A stretch of 64,000 nucleotides of DNA from Paenibacillus sp. HGH0039 (GTDB taxonomy: Bacteria; Bacillota; Bacilli; Paenibacillales; NBRC-103111), in contig NZ_KE150412.1 in assembly GCF_000411255.1 (NCBI RefSeq), positions 363,609 to 427,608 of the forward strand, read 5' to 3'. The translations under genes and the position numbers were made by a program. The notes under the pieces are model-generated. The model was not told where the DNA came from, did no database searches, and worked only from the letters and a program-made list of their open reading frames with translations. Of this stretch, positions 50,345 through 60,070 are shown in pieces (the first letter of the stretch is position 1; each line of letters starts with the position of its first letter).

Positions 50345-51955
50345 CTAGTTCACATCCAGCTTATTCGTGACAATGTAGAACTCTTCCGCTCCGGGCTTCC
50401 ACCCGCTGATCCCTTTGTTTATACCTACCAGTATATTCGGATAAATAATATAGGAATGAGGGATCGCTTCCGTAATGACTTCAACGGCCTGCTGTGTGAG
50501 CATATTGCGCTTCTCCACTTCCCCCGTTTCGTTCAGTGCCTTCAGCAGAGGAGCAAGCTTCTCGACTTTAACCCCGGCGGGATTATAGGATTCGCCCGGC
50601 ACATAAGCCGAATTCAGAAACGAGCCCCCGTCGCCGCGTGGCGAGGTAAGGTAACTGGATGTCGAAAGGTCCCAATCGTTGTGATCCTTGATGTAGACAT
50701 CCGGATATTCCACCGATTCGATCTTTAGCTCAATTCCCACTTTGGCCGCCTCCGATTGGAGCAACTGCGGGATCAGCGGGAGCTCAGGGTTAATTCCGCT
50801 GAAGGCAATCAGCTTGAGAGTAAGCGGTTTGCCGTCTTTCTCCAGCTTGTCCTTCGCGTTTTTCTTGTATCCTGCACTTTCCAACAGCTCCAGTGCCCCT
50901 TGCGGGTCAAGCTTCTGATAGCCGCCTTTCCTGCCGAATGGCAGTGTGCTGTTAAACGGTCCGTTCGCAGGAAGCGCATGACCCAGCATCACGTCTTTGA
51001 CGATAGCATCCCGGTCGATGAGTTTATCTATCGCTTGTCTTACCCGGATGTCTTGAACCGTGGCGCTCTTGGGATTGTACGTAAAATAATGCGTGCGGAG
51101 ACTGGTAACCGATTGTATCGAAAGCTGTCCGTCTTGCTGGATCGCCGCCAGCGATTCGGGCGCCAAATGATACACAATACCCGCCTGCTTGGACTGTAAA
51201 GCCAGCGTCCGTACGTTAGCATCGGAATTAAATTGATACTTGATTTCGCTGAGCTTGGCCTTACCGTCCCAATATTCGGCGTTCCGCACCAGGGTAACCT
51301 CTTTCCCCGGAATAAAGGAGGCTACTTTGAATGGCCCCGTGCCCACCGGTGATTTGTTGAATGCTTCCTTTCCCACAGCTTTCTCGGCCGCTGTACTGAT
51401 GATGCTTGCTGTCGGATGAACCAGTTCAGCGGGAAATGCAGGGAACGGTTCCTTGGTTTTAAAAATCAGCTCTTGTCCGTTTGCTTCAATGGACTCTACC
51501 TTCAAGGAAGCGGACAGGGCCGCGCTGTCAGCGATTCCTCGCTCGAATGACGCTTTTGCGGCGGCGGCATCCAGCTTAGTGCCGTCCTGGAAGAAGATCC
51601 CGTCACGCAGGGTAAACGACCATATCCGGGAGTCTTTTGTCTCCCACTTTGCGGCGAGCCAAGGCACCACCTGCATCTTCTCGTCCAGACGTACCAGCGT
51701 TTCCGAGACCCCCGCTCTGAGGGGAACCCAGGTGTTATGCGGGTCCAGCGTATCGCTCGGGAGACTGTGGACAATGGTTAATTTCTTGACGGCTTCCCGC
51801 TGCGTTGCATCGCCTGTCTCGGAAGGTTGTCCTTCCTTTAGCGGAGCGGCTTGATTGCAGCCGGTTAACAAGAGTACCGCACACAGCACGATCATGGCTG
51901 AAGTCGTTCTCAACCTTGGGCGGCTTCCCCCTTTTCGTTTGAATAAATCATACAT
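50345..51955 (-). CDS. Metallophore-binding lipoprotein, CntA-like (locus 2)
   Basis: A 536-residue SBP_bac_5 lipoprotein. Signal helix TTSAMIVLCAVLLLTGC with lipobox LLTGC at about residue 33. Domain segments: SLPSDTLDPHNTWVPLRAGV, LRDGIFFQDGTKLDAAAAKA, PVGTGPFKV. ATG 51955 is chosen over ATG 51979, since GGAGGAG lies ten nt upstream. By operon context it binds the opine-metal complex of locus 2. Confidence 0.9.
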   Translation of the reverse strand: MYDLFKRKGGSRPRLRTTSAMIVLCAVLLLTGCNQAAPLKEGQPSETGDATQREAVKKLTIVHSLPSDTLDPHNTWVPLRAGVSETLVRLDEKMQVVPWLAAKWETKDSRIWSFTLRDGIFFQDGTKLDAAAAKASFERGIADSAALSASLKVESIEANGQELIFKTKEPFPAFPAELVHPTASIISTAAEKAVGKEAFNKSPVGTGPFKVASFIPGKEVTLVRNAEYWDGKAKLSEIKYQFNSDANVRTLALQSKQAGIVYHLAPESLAAIQQDGQLSIQSVTSLRTHYFTYNPKSATVQDIRVRQAIDKLIDRDAIVKDVMLGHALPANGPFNSTLPFGRKGGYQKLDPQGALELLESAGYKKNAKDKLEKDGKPLTLKLIAFSGINPELPLIPQLLQSEAAKVGIELKIESVEYPDVYIKDHNDWDLSTSSYLTSPRGDGGSFLNSAYVPGESYNPAGVKVEKLAPLLKALNETGEVEKRNMLTQQAVEVITEAIPHSYIIYPNILVGINKGISGWKPGAEEFYIVTNKLDVN

Positions 51956-52000
51956 CCTTCCCTTACTCCTCCTTACCATGAATCGGCTTTATAAAAAATC

Positions 52001-53374
52001 CTATTCCGTTTTAATTCCAAGCTCGGCATGCCTTGTCGCATGTGCATCCCAAGAGAGCTCTAGCTCGCTTAGAATGAGGTCTGCCTCCCTCTCTGTCGTA
52101 TCCGTGAAAAGATCGGGCTGGAAGTGCTCTATGCCCTCTTCTTCCACAAAAGAAGACAGCTTGCTCTCAAACTTGGTGATGAAGGCGGACGTTTGCGGCA
52201 TCGAGAGATTTAACTTTTTGCCTAAACGCTCCACCAGCTTTATTTTCTTATAATCCTCGTACGGCACTCTGGGAATGATCCATTTGCCCTCGGAGTCTTT
52301 CGAAATTTGTTTATAAGGAAAAGCCGAGAAATCCGGATATTTGCCTTGTTCATCCGGTTCGGCAAACGGGTCGATCAGAATGGAAGCATATCGGACATAT
52401 AAGAGGTACTCTTGCTTGATCGGATCCGCTCGGGTAAAGCCTTCGATATCCTCCCGGGAGAGTGTGGTCTCATGAACAGGATAGTTGTCATCGTTAAGGA
52501 ACTTAAGCAGATTGATCGGTTCGGCGTGCAGGCGGGTAACAAGCTCCCCTATTTCCTTCCACAGCAGCAACATAGATTGGATCGCCTGTGGGGTAATGGG
52601 TCCTTCCGGGTACAGCTTGTACATATATTTTCTGGAGGGTATACGGCTAAATATCTCACTCATTGAAAACTCATTGATGAAAAAGGCCGGATGTACATAA
52701 GTCGTAATACTGCGACTTTCGGCAGCCACAGGATGGGAAACGCTTTCGAATTGAATGCCGAGCGACTCAATAAACCGTTTTATATCGCCAATCGCCCGAC
52801 TGTCCGGCTTACTGCTGCCGACTGTAACTTTGCGCTTGAGCCCTCGTACGATCGATCTCAGCACTGTGCACTGGCCCTCTTCAAATGCGAACCTGGAGGC
52901 GCCGTAATAGGTGGAAAGAGAGAGGATCTCGATATCGGAGCCCGAGGGTCTCACCAGACTCTGCACCAGCAGATTCGATCCGATCCCTGGCGAGAGAAGC
53001 ACAATTCGCTTTACCTGAGAAAGGTTCTCCAGCCTTAACGCGCCGATGACATCTGAATAGCTGTCGGATGGCGTACATAGAATCACGGTATGCCACTTAT
53101 CGTCAATTCCATCGAAGCCATCGTAGTAATCGTCCAGTCGGACCTCACCCGTAAGATGACGCTTTGATTGAATCTGTACGACAGAAGAAAGGGTATAGCC
53201 TTGCCGATCCAGCTCACATAGAATACGGGTAGAATGCGCCCCCTTGCGATTCGCCAAGCCCAGCCGGCCGCACCATCCCCGGCCTACATCCACAGCGATA
53301 TGAATGCCCGCCGGTCCCGCTCCCACGATCAATGTATTTCCGAGCGGGGGAATCACCTGCTCAGGACTAGTCAA
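52001..53374 (-). CDS. cntM: Opine dehydrogenase (pseudopaline type by key residue, locus 2)
   Basis: A 457-residue NADPH-dependent opine synthase, divergent from the locus 1 copy. Rossmann motif IVGAGPAGIHIAVDVG; NRKGAHS for the NADP phosphate; IVLLSPGIGSNLLV; catalytic region SRSITTYVHPAFFINEFSMS; DPFAEPDEQGKYPDFSAFP. At the position of S. aureus Asp150 it has Ala159 in SLSTYYGASRF, as Ala153 of P. aeruginosa CntM, reported to favour 2-oxoglutarate. TTG 53374 has GAAAGGA nine nt upstream and overlaps the cntL stop; TTG 53380 is an alternative. Confidence 0.9.
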   Translation of the reverse strand: MTSPEQVIPPLGNTLIVGAGPAGIHIAVDVGRGWCGRLGLANRKGAHSTRILCELDRQGYTLSSVVQIQSKRHLTGEVRLDDYYDGFDGIDDKWHTVILCTPSDSYSDVIGALRLENLSQVKRIVLLSPGIGSNLLVQSLVRPSGSDIEILSLSTYYGASRFAFEEGQCTVLRSIVRGLKRKVTVGSSKPDSRAIGDIKRFIESLGIQFESVSHPVAAESRSITTYVHPAFFINEFSMSEIFSRIPSRKYMYKLYPEGPITPQAIQSMLLLWKEIGELVTRLHAEPINLLKFLNDDNYPVHETTLSREDIEGFTRADPIKQEYLLYVRYASILIDPFAEPDEQGKYPDFSAFPYKQISKDSEGKWIIPRVPYEDYKKIKLVERLGKKLNLSMPQTSAFITKFESKLSSFVEEEGIEHFQPDLFTDTTEREADLILSELELSWDAHATRHAELGIKTE

Positions 53375-54185
53375 AGGCAATCGTCCTTTCCCGGGTTAGT
53401 CGTTTGGATTCCATAAGAACCGTGTCGTAGAGGCTATTGTTTCTAACAACGGGCGTCAGATTCCACTCATAAGACAAGTCCGCATGCAGAGGATAATTAA
53501 AAAGCGACTTCAATCCGTTGCCGTAACGCACAATAATTTTGGTGTCCGGCCTCGCCGTGCGCTTCACCTCTTCAACGATCTCCAGCTTATTCGCAACGAG
53601 AGAAGCGACAAAGACATGGGTAGCCTCTCGGATAAACGGATGGTCCGATAATCGGCCTCCCGCAAACTCCACTAGGGTATGCAGTCCGGAAGCCGAGGCA
53701 ACCTGGAAACCGAGTTTGACGGCTTCCTCATCAATATCCAGGCACAGTACCTTGGCGCTCGATTCCTTGGCTATCGTTAAAGCCGACAGCGGATAAGCTC
53801 CCGAACCGATAAAAAGCACTCTGGATGCCGGTCCGATCCCGAATAAATCAAGCTCCTCCTGAACGGCATGGGACAACTGTTCGATGTAAGAGGTAGCTTC
53901 CAGCTCTTGGTTGATCAACAGCCGCGATTGATATTTCTCCATGTCACACAGTGCCTTGACCGATGTCTCCCGCAGTTTCTCGCTGTATTGTCTCACTTCA
54001 TCATGGGTTCCCCATTCATGCCAACGCTTTTCATTTTCGTCGTTCACCATAAACCGGCAAAGATCGTCAAGCTTGATCTTTAGAAGTTCGAAGCATTCCG
54101 GATATTCTCTTGAGAACGCATTCAATTGATTGATTTCATACTCAAGCGATTGCAACGAGAGCAAGAAAGCGTATTTACTTTTCAC
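53367..54185 (-). CDS. cntL: CntL-like nicotianamine-synthase-related enzyme (locus 2)
   Basis: A 272-residue enzyme related to the locus 1 copy: SAM site VLFIGSGAYPLSALTIAKES, VLCLDIDEEAVKLGFQV, and VRYGNGLKSLFNYPL near the end. GTG 54185 (KSKYAFLLSLQSLEYEI) is chosen because GGGGAG lies five nt upstream and it aligns with the locus 1 start; ATG 54212 lacks a ribosome site. With no racemase in this operon, L-histidine is the simplest substrate, as in Pseudomonas. First gene of the operon. Confidence 0.88.
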   Translation of the reverse strand: MKSKYAFLLSLQSLEYEINQLNAFSREYPECFELLKIKLDDLCRFMVNDENEKRWHEWGTHDEVRQYSEKLRETSVKALCDMEKYQSRLLINQELEATSYIEQLSHAVQEELDLFGIGPASRVLFIGSGAYPLSALTIAKESSAKVLCLDIDEEAVKLGFQVASASGLHTLVEFAGGRLSDHPFIREATHVFVASLVANKLEIVEEVKRTARPDTKIIVRYGNGLKSLFNYPLHADLSYEWNLTPVVRNNSLYDTVLMESKRLTRERTIAFD

Positions 54186-54440
54186 AAATTCTCCCCTTCC
54201 CAGCTTAATCATCCGCTTAGCGGTTTTTAAAAAACAATTGTAAGAGGCTCACTCCTTCCCGACTTCATATAAAATTGTAAAAGACAGTTTAAATATTACA
54301 TCAATTGGATGATTTGAAATATAGCTAACTATGGCTATTTTTTCCTTTCTTTTACTCTCCACTATTCAGCATTACATCCGTGTGTTCTTATAAAATTGCG
54401 TATGTGTCACTGGCCCGACGAAACTTTATCATGGAATAAA
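54186..54440 (-). other. Upstream region of opine locus 2, no Zur box seen
   Basis: No sequence close to the Zur consensus was found. A possible promoter is minus-strand TTGATG (54304-54299) and TACAAT (54279-54274) with a 19-bp spacer. An ATAGC / GCTAT dyad lies at about 54320-54338. Assignment is weak. Confidence 0.3.
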
Positions 54441-54479
54441 AAAACCAGCAGCGGCAAGTTTTTTGCCGTTACTGGTTTT
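54441..54479 (-). terminator. Terminator of NUDIX gene
   Basis: AAAACCAG / CTGGTTTT outer stem with inner GGCAA / TTGCC. Minus-strand T-run of seven follows. It separates the NUDIX gene from opine locus 2. A second CTCATTT / AAATGAG hairpin lies at 54513-54533. Confidence 0.8.
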
Positions 54480-54609
54480 AAAATCAGTCTCAAGTAAAAA
54501 CACTAATTGGTCTCATTTATTGATCAAATGAGTCTCAAGCATAGCCGTTACTGGATGCTCCCAATAGAACATTTCTTTTGTGCCGGATGCGGTCTACCGA
54601 CTTTACCGG

Positions 54610-55014
54610 CTACAGAAGCAGCTTTAATTCATGAAGCCGGTCGAAAATGAGACGGCTGACAGGAGAGACATGTTCCCGGTCGCCGTAAGCCAACCAGACC
54701 AGCTCCTCGATTTCGGAAGCCGGGCTTAGATCGCCTTCGAAATCCGCTTGGTAACAAGCCATCCGCACGAGAACTCCTTCCTCTTTTCCGTGAGCCTGGG
54801 CTTCAAACGTCCCGAAATGCGACACCGTTTCGGGTTTGATGCGGACGGAAACCTCTTCCTCCACTTCACGCACAAGCGTCTCCGTGTCGGTTTCGCCGGG
54901 GTCCCGTTTGCCGCCGGGAATGTAATACGTATCTTTTCCTTTGGAACGCGCGCTAAGAATGCGGCCGTTATCCACATAGATCCACGCGATTTTATCAATA
55001 CTTGCTGCTGTCAT
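54610..55014 (-). CDS. NUDIX hydrolase
   Basis: A 134-residue single-domain protein. The Nudix box is GGKRDPGETDTETLVREVEE followed by EV, which fits GX5EX7REUXEEXGU except for Val in place of the penultimate Gly. It starts MTAASIDKIAWIYVDNGRIL and contains DTYYIPGGK, similar to MutT-like enzymes that hydrolyse nucleoside diphosphate derivatives. Substrate unknown. Single gene with its own terminator. Confidence 0.9.
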   Translation of the reverse strand: MTAASIDKIAWIYVDNGRILSARSKGKDTYYIPGGKRDPGETDTETLVREVEEEVSVRIKPETVSHFGTFEAQAHGKEEGVLVRMACYQADFEGDLSPASEIEELVWLAYGDREHVSPVSRLIFDRLHELKLLL

Positions 55015-55131
55015 ACGATGTACCCCCGCTTGATTTTTCTCAAAAGTATACCACCTTCCGTCCTTTTTTCAAAGGCGCAGGCAAGCACAAAGCGGGCGGG
55101 GTACCTCGGTCTTCACACCGCGGCCGGCTGT

Positions 55132-58100
55132 TCATTTCCGGCCGGCGGCCCTCAGCAGCAGCGTTACGGCTTCCGCACGCGAAGCCGGATCACCCGGCGC
55201 GAATATGCCGCCGTCGCGTCCCGCGACAAGTCCCAGCCCGGCGGCTGCGCCGACATACCCGCGTGCCCAGACCGGAATGTCGCCGTCGTCGGCAAAACCG
55301 GTCTGCGCCGTCGGCTCCGCCGGCAGCTTCAGCGCACGGGCGGCCATGACCGCCATCTCCGCGCGGGTGATATCCGCCCCGGGCCGGAACGTGCCGTCCT
55401 CGTAGCCGTCGACGATGCCGGCTTCGACGGCTTGAGCCGCCGCCGTCCCGGCCCAGGCGCCGATATCGGCCGCGTCCGCAAAGCCGGGCAGGGCCGCGTT
55501 GCCTTCAAGGTGCAGCGCTCTTGCCAGCAGCACCGTGAATTCAGCCCGCGTCACCCTGGCGTCCGGCCGGAACGTGCCGTCGGGATACCCGTCGGCAATC
55601 CCCTCCGCGGCCGCTCGGGAGACCGCTTCCTCCGCCCAGTGTCCCGCGGTGTCCCGGAAAAGCGGAGGCGGATTCGCGCCGTCCTCCTTCACGGCAAAGA
55701 CGGCGAATATCCCCGTGTCGGACGCCTCCACGCTGATTTTGCCGCCCGCGGATGCGCCTCCGAGCCGGGTCCACTCTTTCCGGCCGGGATCATAGGTGAA
55801 GACGGCAGCTTGACGGCCCGCGCCTGTCTTCCCCGCTTCGTAAGCCAGTGTTACCTTAATCGGCTTTATCAGGCTCGTGCCCGCGCTGCGCGTCACTTCA
55901 AAGACAGGACTGACTCTCTCCTGTCCCCCGCCATTAAGACCGGAAGGTGCCGTGATTTTTCGGATGCCGAACGTAACGGTTTCCTTCGAGGCTCCGGCAG
56001 GAATCTCGATACTGATCTCGCTTCCGAGACGAGTTGTTCCCCCTTCGCCCGGCTTCAACGTGAGTACGCCGGTCTCGCCGTCAGGCTGTGTACCGCCTGC
56101 GCCGCTTGAGCCGCCGCCTGTACCCGTCTCGCTGCTTCCGTCTCCCGGACTCCCCGGATCAGGGTCCGTTCCCGGATGATTGATGGACTCTTTTAAACGG
56201 GCGTTTAAATCGCGGAACGTGTCAATGACCGTTTCGAAACGGACCGGATACTCCAGCAACAGACTCTCTACCTGGCGGCGTATATCTGGACTGCCTTTTC
56301 CCGTGGACAGCAGCTTGCCGGCTTCGGCGATCAATTCCTGGTACGGCGCCATTTTGTCGTCGCCGAATACTTCGAACTCGTAGATCGAGTACCCGTATTT
56401 GGTGCCGTCGACCGGCTTTCTCTCGACTCCCTGGAATTTCACGTATCTCGCCTTTACAGGCTGAAAGTCGATGGTGTCCAGCTTGCCGGCGGAAGACAGG
56501 ATCTTGTCACCCCCTTTGACATTGGTCCACGTCTGCTTATCTTCGGATACGAGAAGCTTGAACTTCTCCGCCGCCGTCTCCCATCCGATCTGGATTTTGT
56601 TGATCGTCTGGGCTTCTCCGAGATCGACGATCATCCAGGAAGCGTCATCGTACGCGCTCGACCACCGGGTGAACAAATTGCCGTCGATCGTATTGCCCGG
56701 CGTATGCTCGGGAGCTTCGAGGGGAGAAGACTCCGCTTTTTGGTGAAGAGCCAGATTGTTGACGTCCAGCAGAGGAAGAAACTCGTTGTAAATGTGCACA
56801 TTGTCGATCGCGCCTCTAAAGGCGTTCGTTTCGCTTCCGATTTTCCGAACCGGCAGCATCAGCGTCTGAATGCGTCTGACCGGCAGAGCGAGTTTTTCGG
56901 CGTATTCATTGCCGTTCACATATAGAGACACACCCATCGCATCGCCCGTCAAGTAAAGATGCGTCCATTTGTCAGCCGGTACCTCATAATTGAATACGCT
57001 GTCATAATCCTCTTTGGAAAAGCCCAATTTGCCCGTTTTTCCTTGTTTCAGCTTAATTTTCCCGATAGGAGACTCCATCAGTACGGCATCGTCCGGGTTA
57101 TCCCGTTCCGGCTTGATCCACATGGAAACCGTCCAGCCGAAGCCCATCGTGTCAATCGAAGTCTCGACGTAGCTTTTTCCGCCCCGGAATTGGGCTGCCT
57201 TGCCGTATTTTCCTTCTGTAAAAGCGATATTCTCGCCTTTTCCGTGAAACTTGTTTCCGGAAGTGTCTTCCGTACCCCCGTCGAACGGATACCGGATTAC
57301 CAAGCCGTCCGGCTGATCCACGTGTATGCGGTGCAGGCGGTTCACGCCCGGCGCTTCGCCGATTTCAGCCGCCGTCGCCATAAACGCGTCGTAATCGCTG
57401 CCTTCCCGCGCTCCCTGCCACATTTTCTCCGAAAGAACCTGCATCGCAGGCAGCATCCGGACATGAGAATCGTCCATCGAAACGCCGGTTTCGTACGAAA
57501 TATCGTTCCAAATGGCGAACATGCCGCCTTTGAGCCGCGGTAGCCCGTAGGGCAGCGTAACGCCCGGCCATTTCACCGGCTCCCACTGCCGGTAAAGAAA
57601 CGGGGTATTCAAATAATCGCGGTACAACCGCGGTACAAGATACATATAGTTGGTATCGGAATTGACGATGTCATAGCCCAAATCCATCGCTTGTTTCGGC
57701 CCTCCGTACGGCTCATACCAAATGTCCATGGTGGCCTCGTTGCTGATGGGAGTCGCCCCCGCATATTCATTCAAGCCGCCCCACAGATACGGATGCTTGC
57801 CTTTGCTGTTGATATGCTTGATCAGCGTATCCATATATCCGCGGAAAACCTCTTTGGAAGGACCCCCATATTCGTCCGTCCCGATATGGACATCCGGCCC
57901 GAGAAACGTCGGTTCCCCGTTGTTGTAGCCGTCGATATATTCGTCGAAAAGACTTTTGACAAAATCCACGGTTGCGGGCTTCGAAATGTCAAGAGTGTGG
58001 TCCGTCCCGAGTGAAGGATCGTACGTCGTGAATATACGGGAATGGCCCGGCGTATCGATTTCAGGGATAACATTAATTCTGTAATCGCTTCCAAGACGCT

Positions 58101-59682
58101 GCAGCTCGCGGAACTCTTCCTTCGTGTAATGGCCGTCGGAGCTCGCCAGGCCGGGATAACGCTCGCTTTCCAGACGGAAGGCGGCCCGCTGCCCGTTCTT
58201 AAACGGAACGCCGACGTCATCGTTCAGATGAATCTGCAGGTCCGTCATCTTGTACCAGGCCAGCAATTTCACGTAATCCCTTAGAAAATCAATCGTGTAA
58301 AACTTCCGGGCGACATCGATCATCAGCCCCCTCGTTTCGTACTTGGGGTAGTCGCGCGCGGTTCCGACCGGAAGATGGCGGCGCTCCGTGTCTCCTTTCA
58401 GAATCTGAAGAACCGATCGGGTTGCCCAGAAGACGCCTTTCGTTTCCGGAGCTGTAATCGTAACGGACTCCTTCACATCCAGCAGATAACCTCCCGCGCC
58501 CAGATGCTTCATAGCCGGGTCCAGCGTCATGTACACGTCCCCGGCAGATGCTTTGCCTTGAACGATCTCCGGATTCAGGCCGGTCATCTCTTTCAAGTCG
58601 GCCCGGACGGTCTCCGCCGTTTGCCGCAAGGCCGGATCACTGATTACGATTCTGGAGGAGGCCGACAGGGCAAAGCGGCCCGTTCCCCCGGCCCATTCGC
58701 GCAGCGAAGGAATGACTTTCGGTTCGGGATTGAGACCCGGTGTCTGTGTGAACAACCCGGGAACATGCACGCCGATGTTGCCGGTTACTCCTTTCCGCGA
58801 AGGATCGGATTCGCTCTCCACCTGCAGAAGGAGCTGGACGGTTCGGTCCGACAACGGCGGGTGAACGGTTCCTTCTTTGTCGATGACCGGCAGAGCGTCG
58901 CTGCCGTACACGGATATTTTATAACCGGGCGGCATGGCAGGCAGGTTTAGAGAAGTCTGCCCCTTCACGACCGGGTCGAGCTTTTGAATGCCGCTGATGA
59001 TTTTGGCGATCGGGTCCTCTTTATACACCTCGAATTCGTAAAAAGAATACCCGTACAGGATGCCGTCGCTCGCCGGCGCACGCTCCACGCCCTGGAACTT
59101 GACGTATCTCGCTTCACGGGACGGGAAATTCAGCACTTCTTTGCCGCCTTCGCATTGGATCAGGCCGTCATTCTCTCGTATGTTCTCCCATACGTCGCCG
59201 TATACGGAAGTGAGCACCCGGTACGATTTGGCGGGCGTCTGCCAATGGATCGCCACCTGGCCGATCTCCTTTTTCCCGCCGAGATCGACCTCAAACCACT
59301 GATCGTCCGTTTTGGCGGACGACCACCGGGTCCCCATATCCCCGTCTACGGCCATTTCGGGATACAAGCCGTAATCCACTTCATTGCCCGAAACTTTAAC
59401 GGATTTCTTCAGGGCAAAGTTTTCGCTGCCGACAGGCGGTGCGGTCAGAGGCAAGGGCCCGGGACGTACGTCCGGAAACGGCCGATCCGCCGATCCGCCG
59501 TACGTTTCTTCCGTAACTGGAGTGTCTAGCGGTGCACTTCCCGTTTGCGCGTCCGTTCCTAACCCGAGCGGGTTTTGAGCGGCATACACGGCGGGCTGGC
59601 CCGCGCTTAAAACGATCGAAAATACAAGTACAAATGTCAGCATGAAGGAAAGCTTCGCTTGCATTCCTTGATTCGTCTTCAT
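55132..59682 (-). CDS. Giant GH20 beta-N-acetylhexosaminidase with SLH cell-wall anchor
   Basis: A 1516-residue exported protein. Signal peptide 1-34. An F5/8 type C module at about 84-215 (SENFALKKSVKVSGNEVDYG), GH20b then GH20 catalytic barrel at about 310-780 (YETRGLMIDVARKFYTIDFL; the Asp-Glu catalytic pair near residue 597 in HIGTDEYGG), a LamG-like module at about 795-970, and a second F5/8 type C at about 972-1115. A Gly/Ser/Asp linker, a beta domain, and three SLH repeats fill 1340-1516 (HWAEEAVSRAAAEGIADGYP; VDGYEDGTFRPGADITRAEM). It would sit on the S-layer and split GlcNAc from chitin-like or host glycans. Confidence 0.92.
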   Translation of the reverse strand: MKTNQGMQAKLSFMLTFVLVFSIVLSAGQPAVYAAQNPLGLGTDAQTGSAPLDTPVTEETYGGSADRPFPDVRPGPLPLTAPPVGSENFALKKSVKVSGNEVDYGLYPEMAVDGDMGTRWSSAKTDDQWFEVDLGGKKEIGQVAIHWQTPAKSYRVLTSVYGDVWENIRENDGLIQCEGGKEVLNFPSREARYVKFQGVERAPASDGILYGYSFYEFEVYKEDPIAKIISGIQKLDPVVKGQTSLNLPAMPPGYKISVYGSDALPVIDKEGTVHPPLSDRTVQLLLQVESESDPSRKGVTGNIGVHVPGLFTQTPGLNPEPKVIPSLREWAGGTGRFALSASSRIVISDPALRQTAETVRADLKEMTGLNPEIVQGKASAGDVYMTLDPAMKHLGAGGYLLDVKESVTITAPETKGVFWATRSVLQILKGDTERRHLPVGTARDYPKYETRGLMIDVARKFYTIDFLRDYVKLLAWYKMTDLQIHLNDDVGVPFKNGQRAAFRLESERYPGLASSDGHYTKEEFRELQRLGSDYRINVIPEIDTPGHSRIFTTYDPSLGTDHTLDISKPATVDFVKSLFDEYIDGYNNGEPTFLGPDVHIGTDEYGGPSKEVFRGYMDTLIKHINSKGKHPYLWGGLNEYAGATPISNEATMDIWYEPYGGPKQAMDLGYDIVNSDTNYMYLVPRLYRDYLNTPFLYRQWEPVKWPGVTLPYGLPRLKGGMFAIWNDISYETGVSMDDSHVRMLPAMQVLSEKMWQGAREGSDYDAFMATAAEIGEAPGVNRLHRIHVDQPDGLVIRYPFDGGTEDTSGNKFHGKGENIAFTEGKYGKAAQFRGGKSYVETSIDTMGFGWTVSMWIKPERDNPDDAVLMESPIGKIKLKQGKTGKLGFSKEDYDSVFNYEVPADKWTHLYLTGDAMGVSLYVNGNEYAEKLALPVRRIQTLMLPVRKIGSETNAFRGAIDNVHIYNEFLPLLDVNNLALHQKAESSPLEAPEHTPGNTIDGNLFTRWSSAYDDASWMIVDLGEAQTINKIQIGWETAAEKFKLLVSEDKQTWTNVKGGDKILSSAGKLDTIDFQPVKARYVKFQGVERKPVDGTKYGYSIYEFEVFGDDKMAPYQELIAEAGKLLSTGKGSPDIRRQVESLLLEYPVRFETVIDTFRDLNARLKESINHPGTDPDPGSPGDGSSETGTGGGSSGAGGTQPDGETGVLTLKPGEGGTTRLGSEISIEIPAGASKETVTFGIRKITAPSGLNGGGQERVSPVFEVTRSAGTSLIKPIKVTLAYEAGKTGAGRQAAVFTYDPGRKEWTRLGGASAGGKISVEASDTGIFAVFAVKEDGANPPPLFRDTAGHWAEEAVSRAAAEGIADGYPDGTFRPDARVTRAEFTVLLARALHLEGNAALPGFADAADIGAWAGTAAAQAVEAGIVDGYEDGTFRPGADITRAEMAVMAARALKLPAEPTAQTGFADDGDIPVWARGYVGAAAGLGLVAGRDGGIFAPGDPASRAEAVTLLLRAAGRK

Positions 59683-59972
59683 TTACTCATCCTCATTTCT
59701 TTGTGAAGGACTTTAGATCGTTTTTCCGGTCCTGCGCGTAAGAGACATAGGTCGGGCCCGGCTCCTGCTGTTGCTTTCCGATTATTTTCCGGTTTCTTCA
59801 TTCCCCTCCTTCCGATGCTTGATGCGATGAATAGACCCTTCCACTGTTAATACTAAAAGCCCCCCTCCCCCGTTAAAAAGAGATAACTTCTTACATTTAT
59901 ATACAATCGTTTACATCGGGTATCGGACACCCTCCCGAACCGGATGTTTAGCGCCTCAGCACTTCAAACAAA

Positions 59973-59997
59973 AAAAGCCTCCGATACGGAGGCTTTT
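59973..59997. terminator. Bidirectional terminator
   Basis: Perfect AAAAGCCTCCG (59973-59983) / CGGAGGCTTTT (59987-59997) with a three-nt loop. It ends the sigM operon. The region 59683-59972 is the GH20 gene's upstream part; no regulatory site recognised there. Confidence 0.9.
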
Positions 59998-60070
59998 TCA
60001 CAGCGGTTCTCGCTGACCGTTCAACGGGGCACCTTAGCTCGCGTCTTGCGTCTCCCGGTTCCGCTGCCGA

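Noticed and set aside
52001-54212. Locus 2 as a recent copy of locus 1
   Set aside because: Gene content, exporter family, ATPase fusion and residues all differ; only family motifs are shared.
54540-55000. Plus-strand open frame of about 450 codons over 54748-56109
   Set aside because: It lies antisense to the NUDIX and GH20 genes in GC-rich DNA and shows no domain; a shadow of real coding strands.
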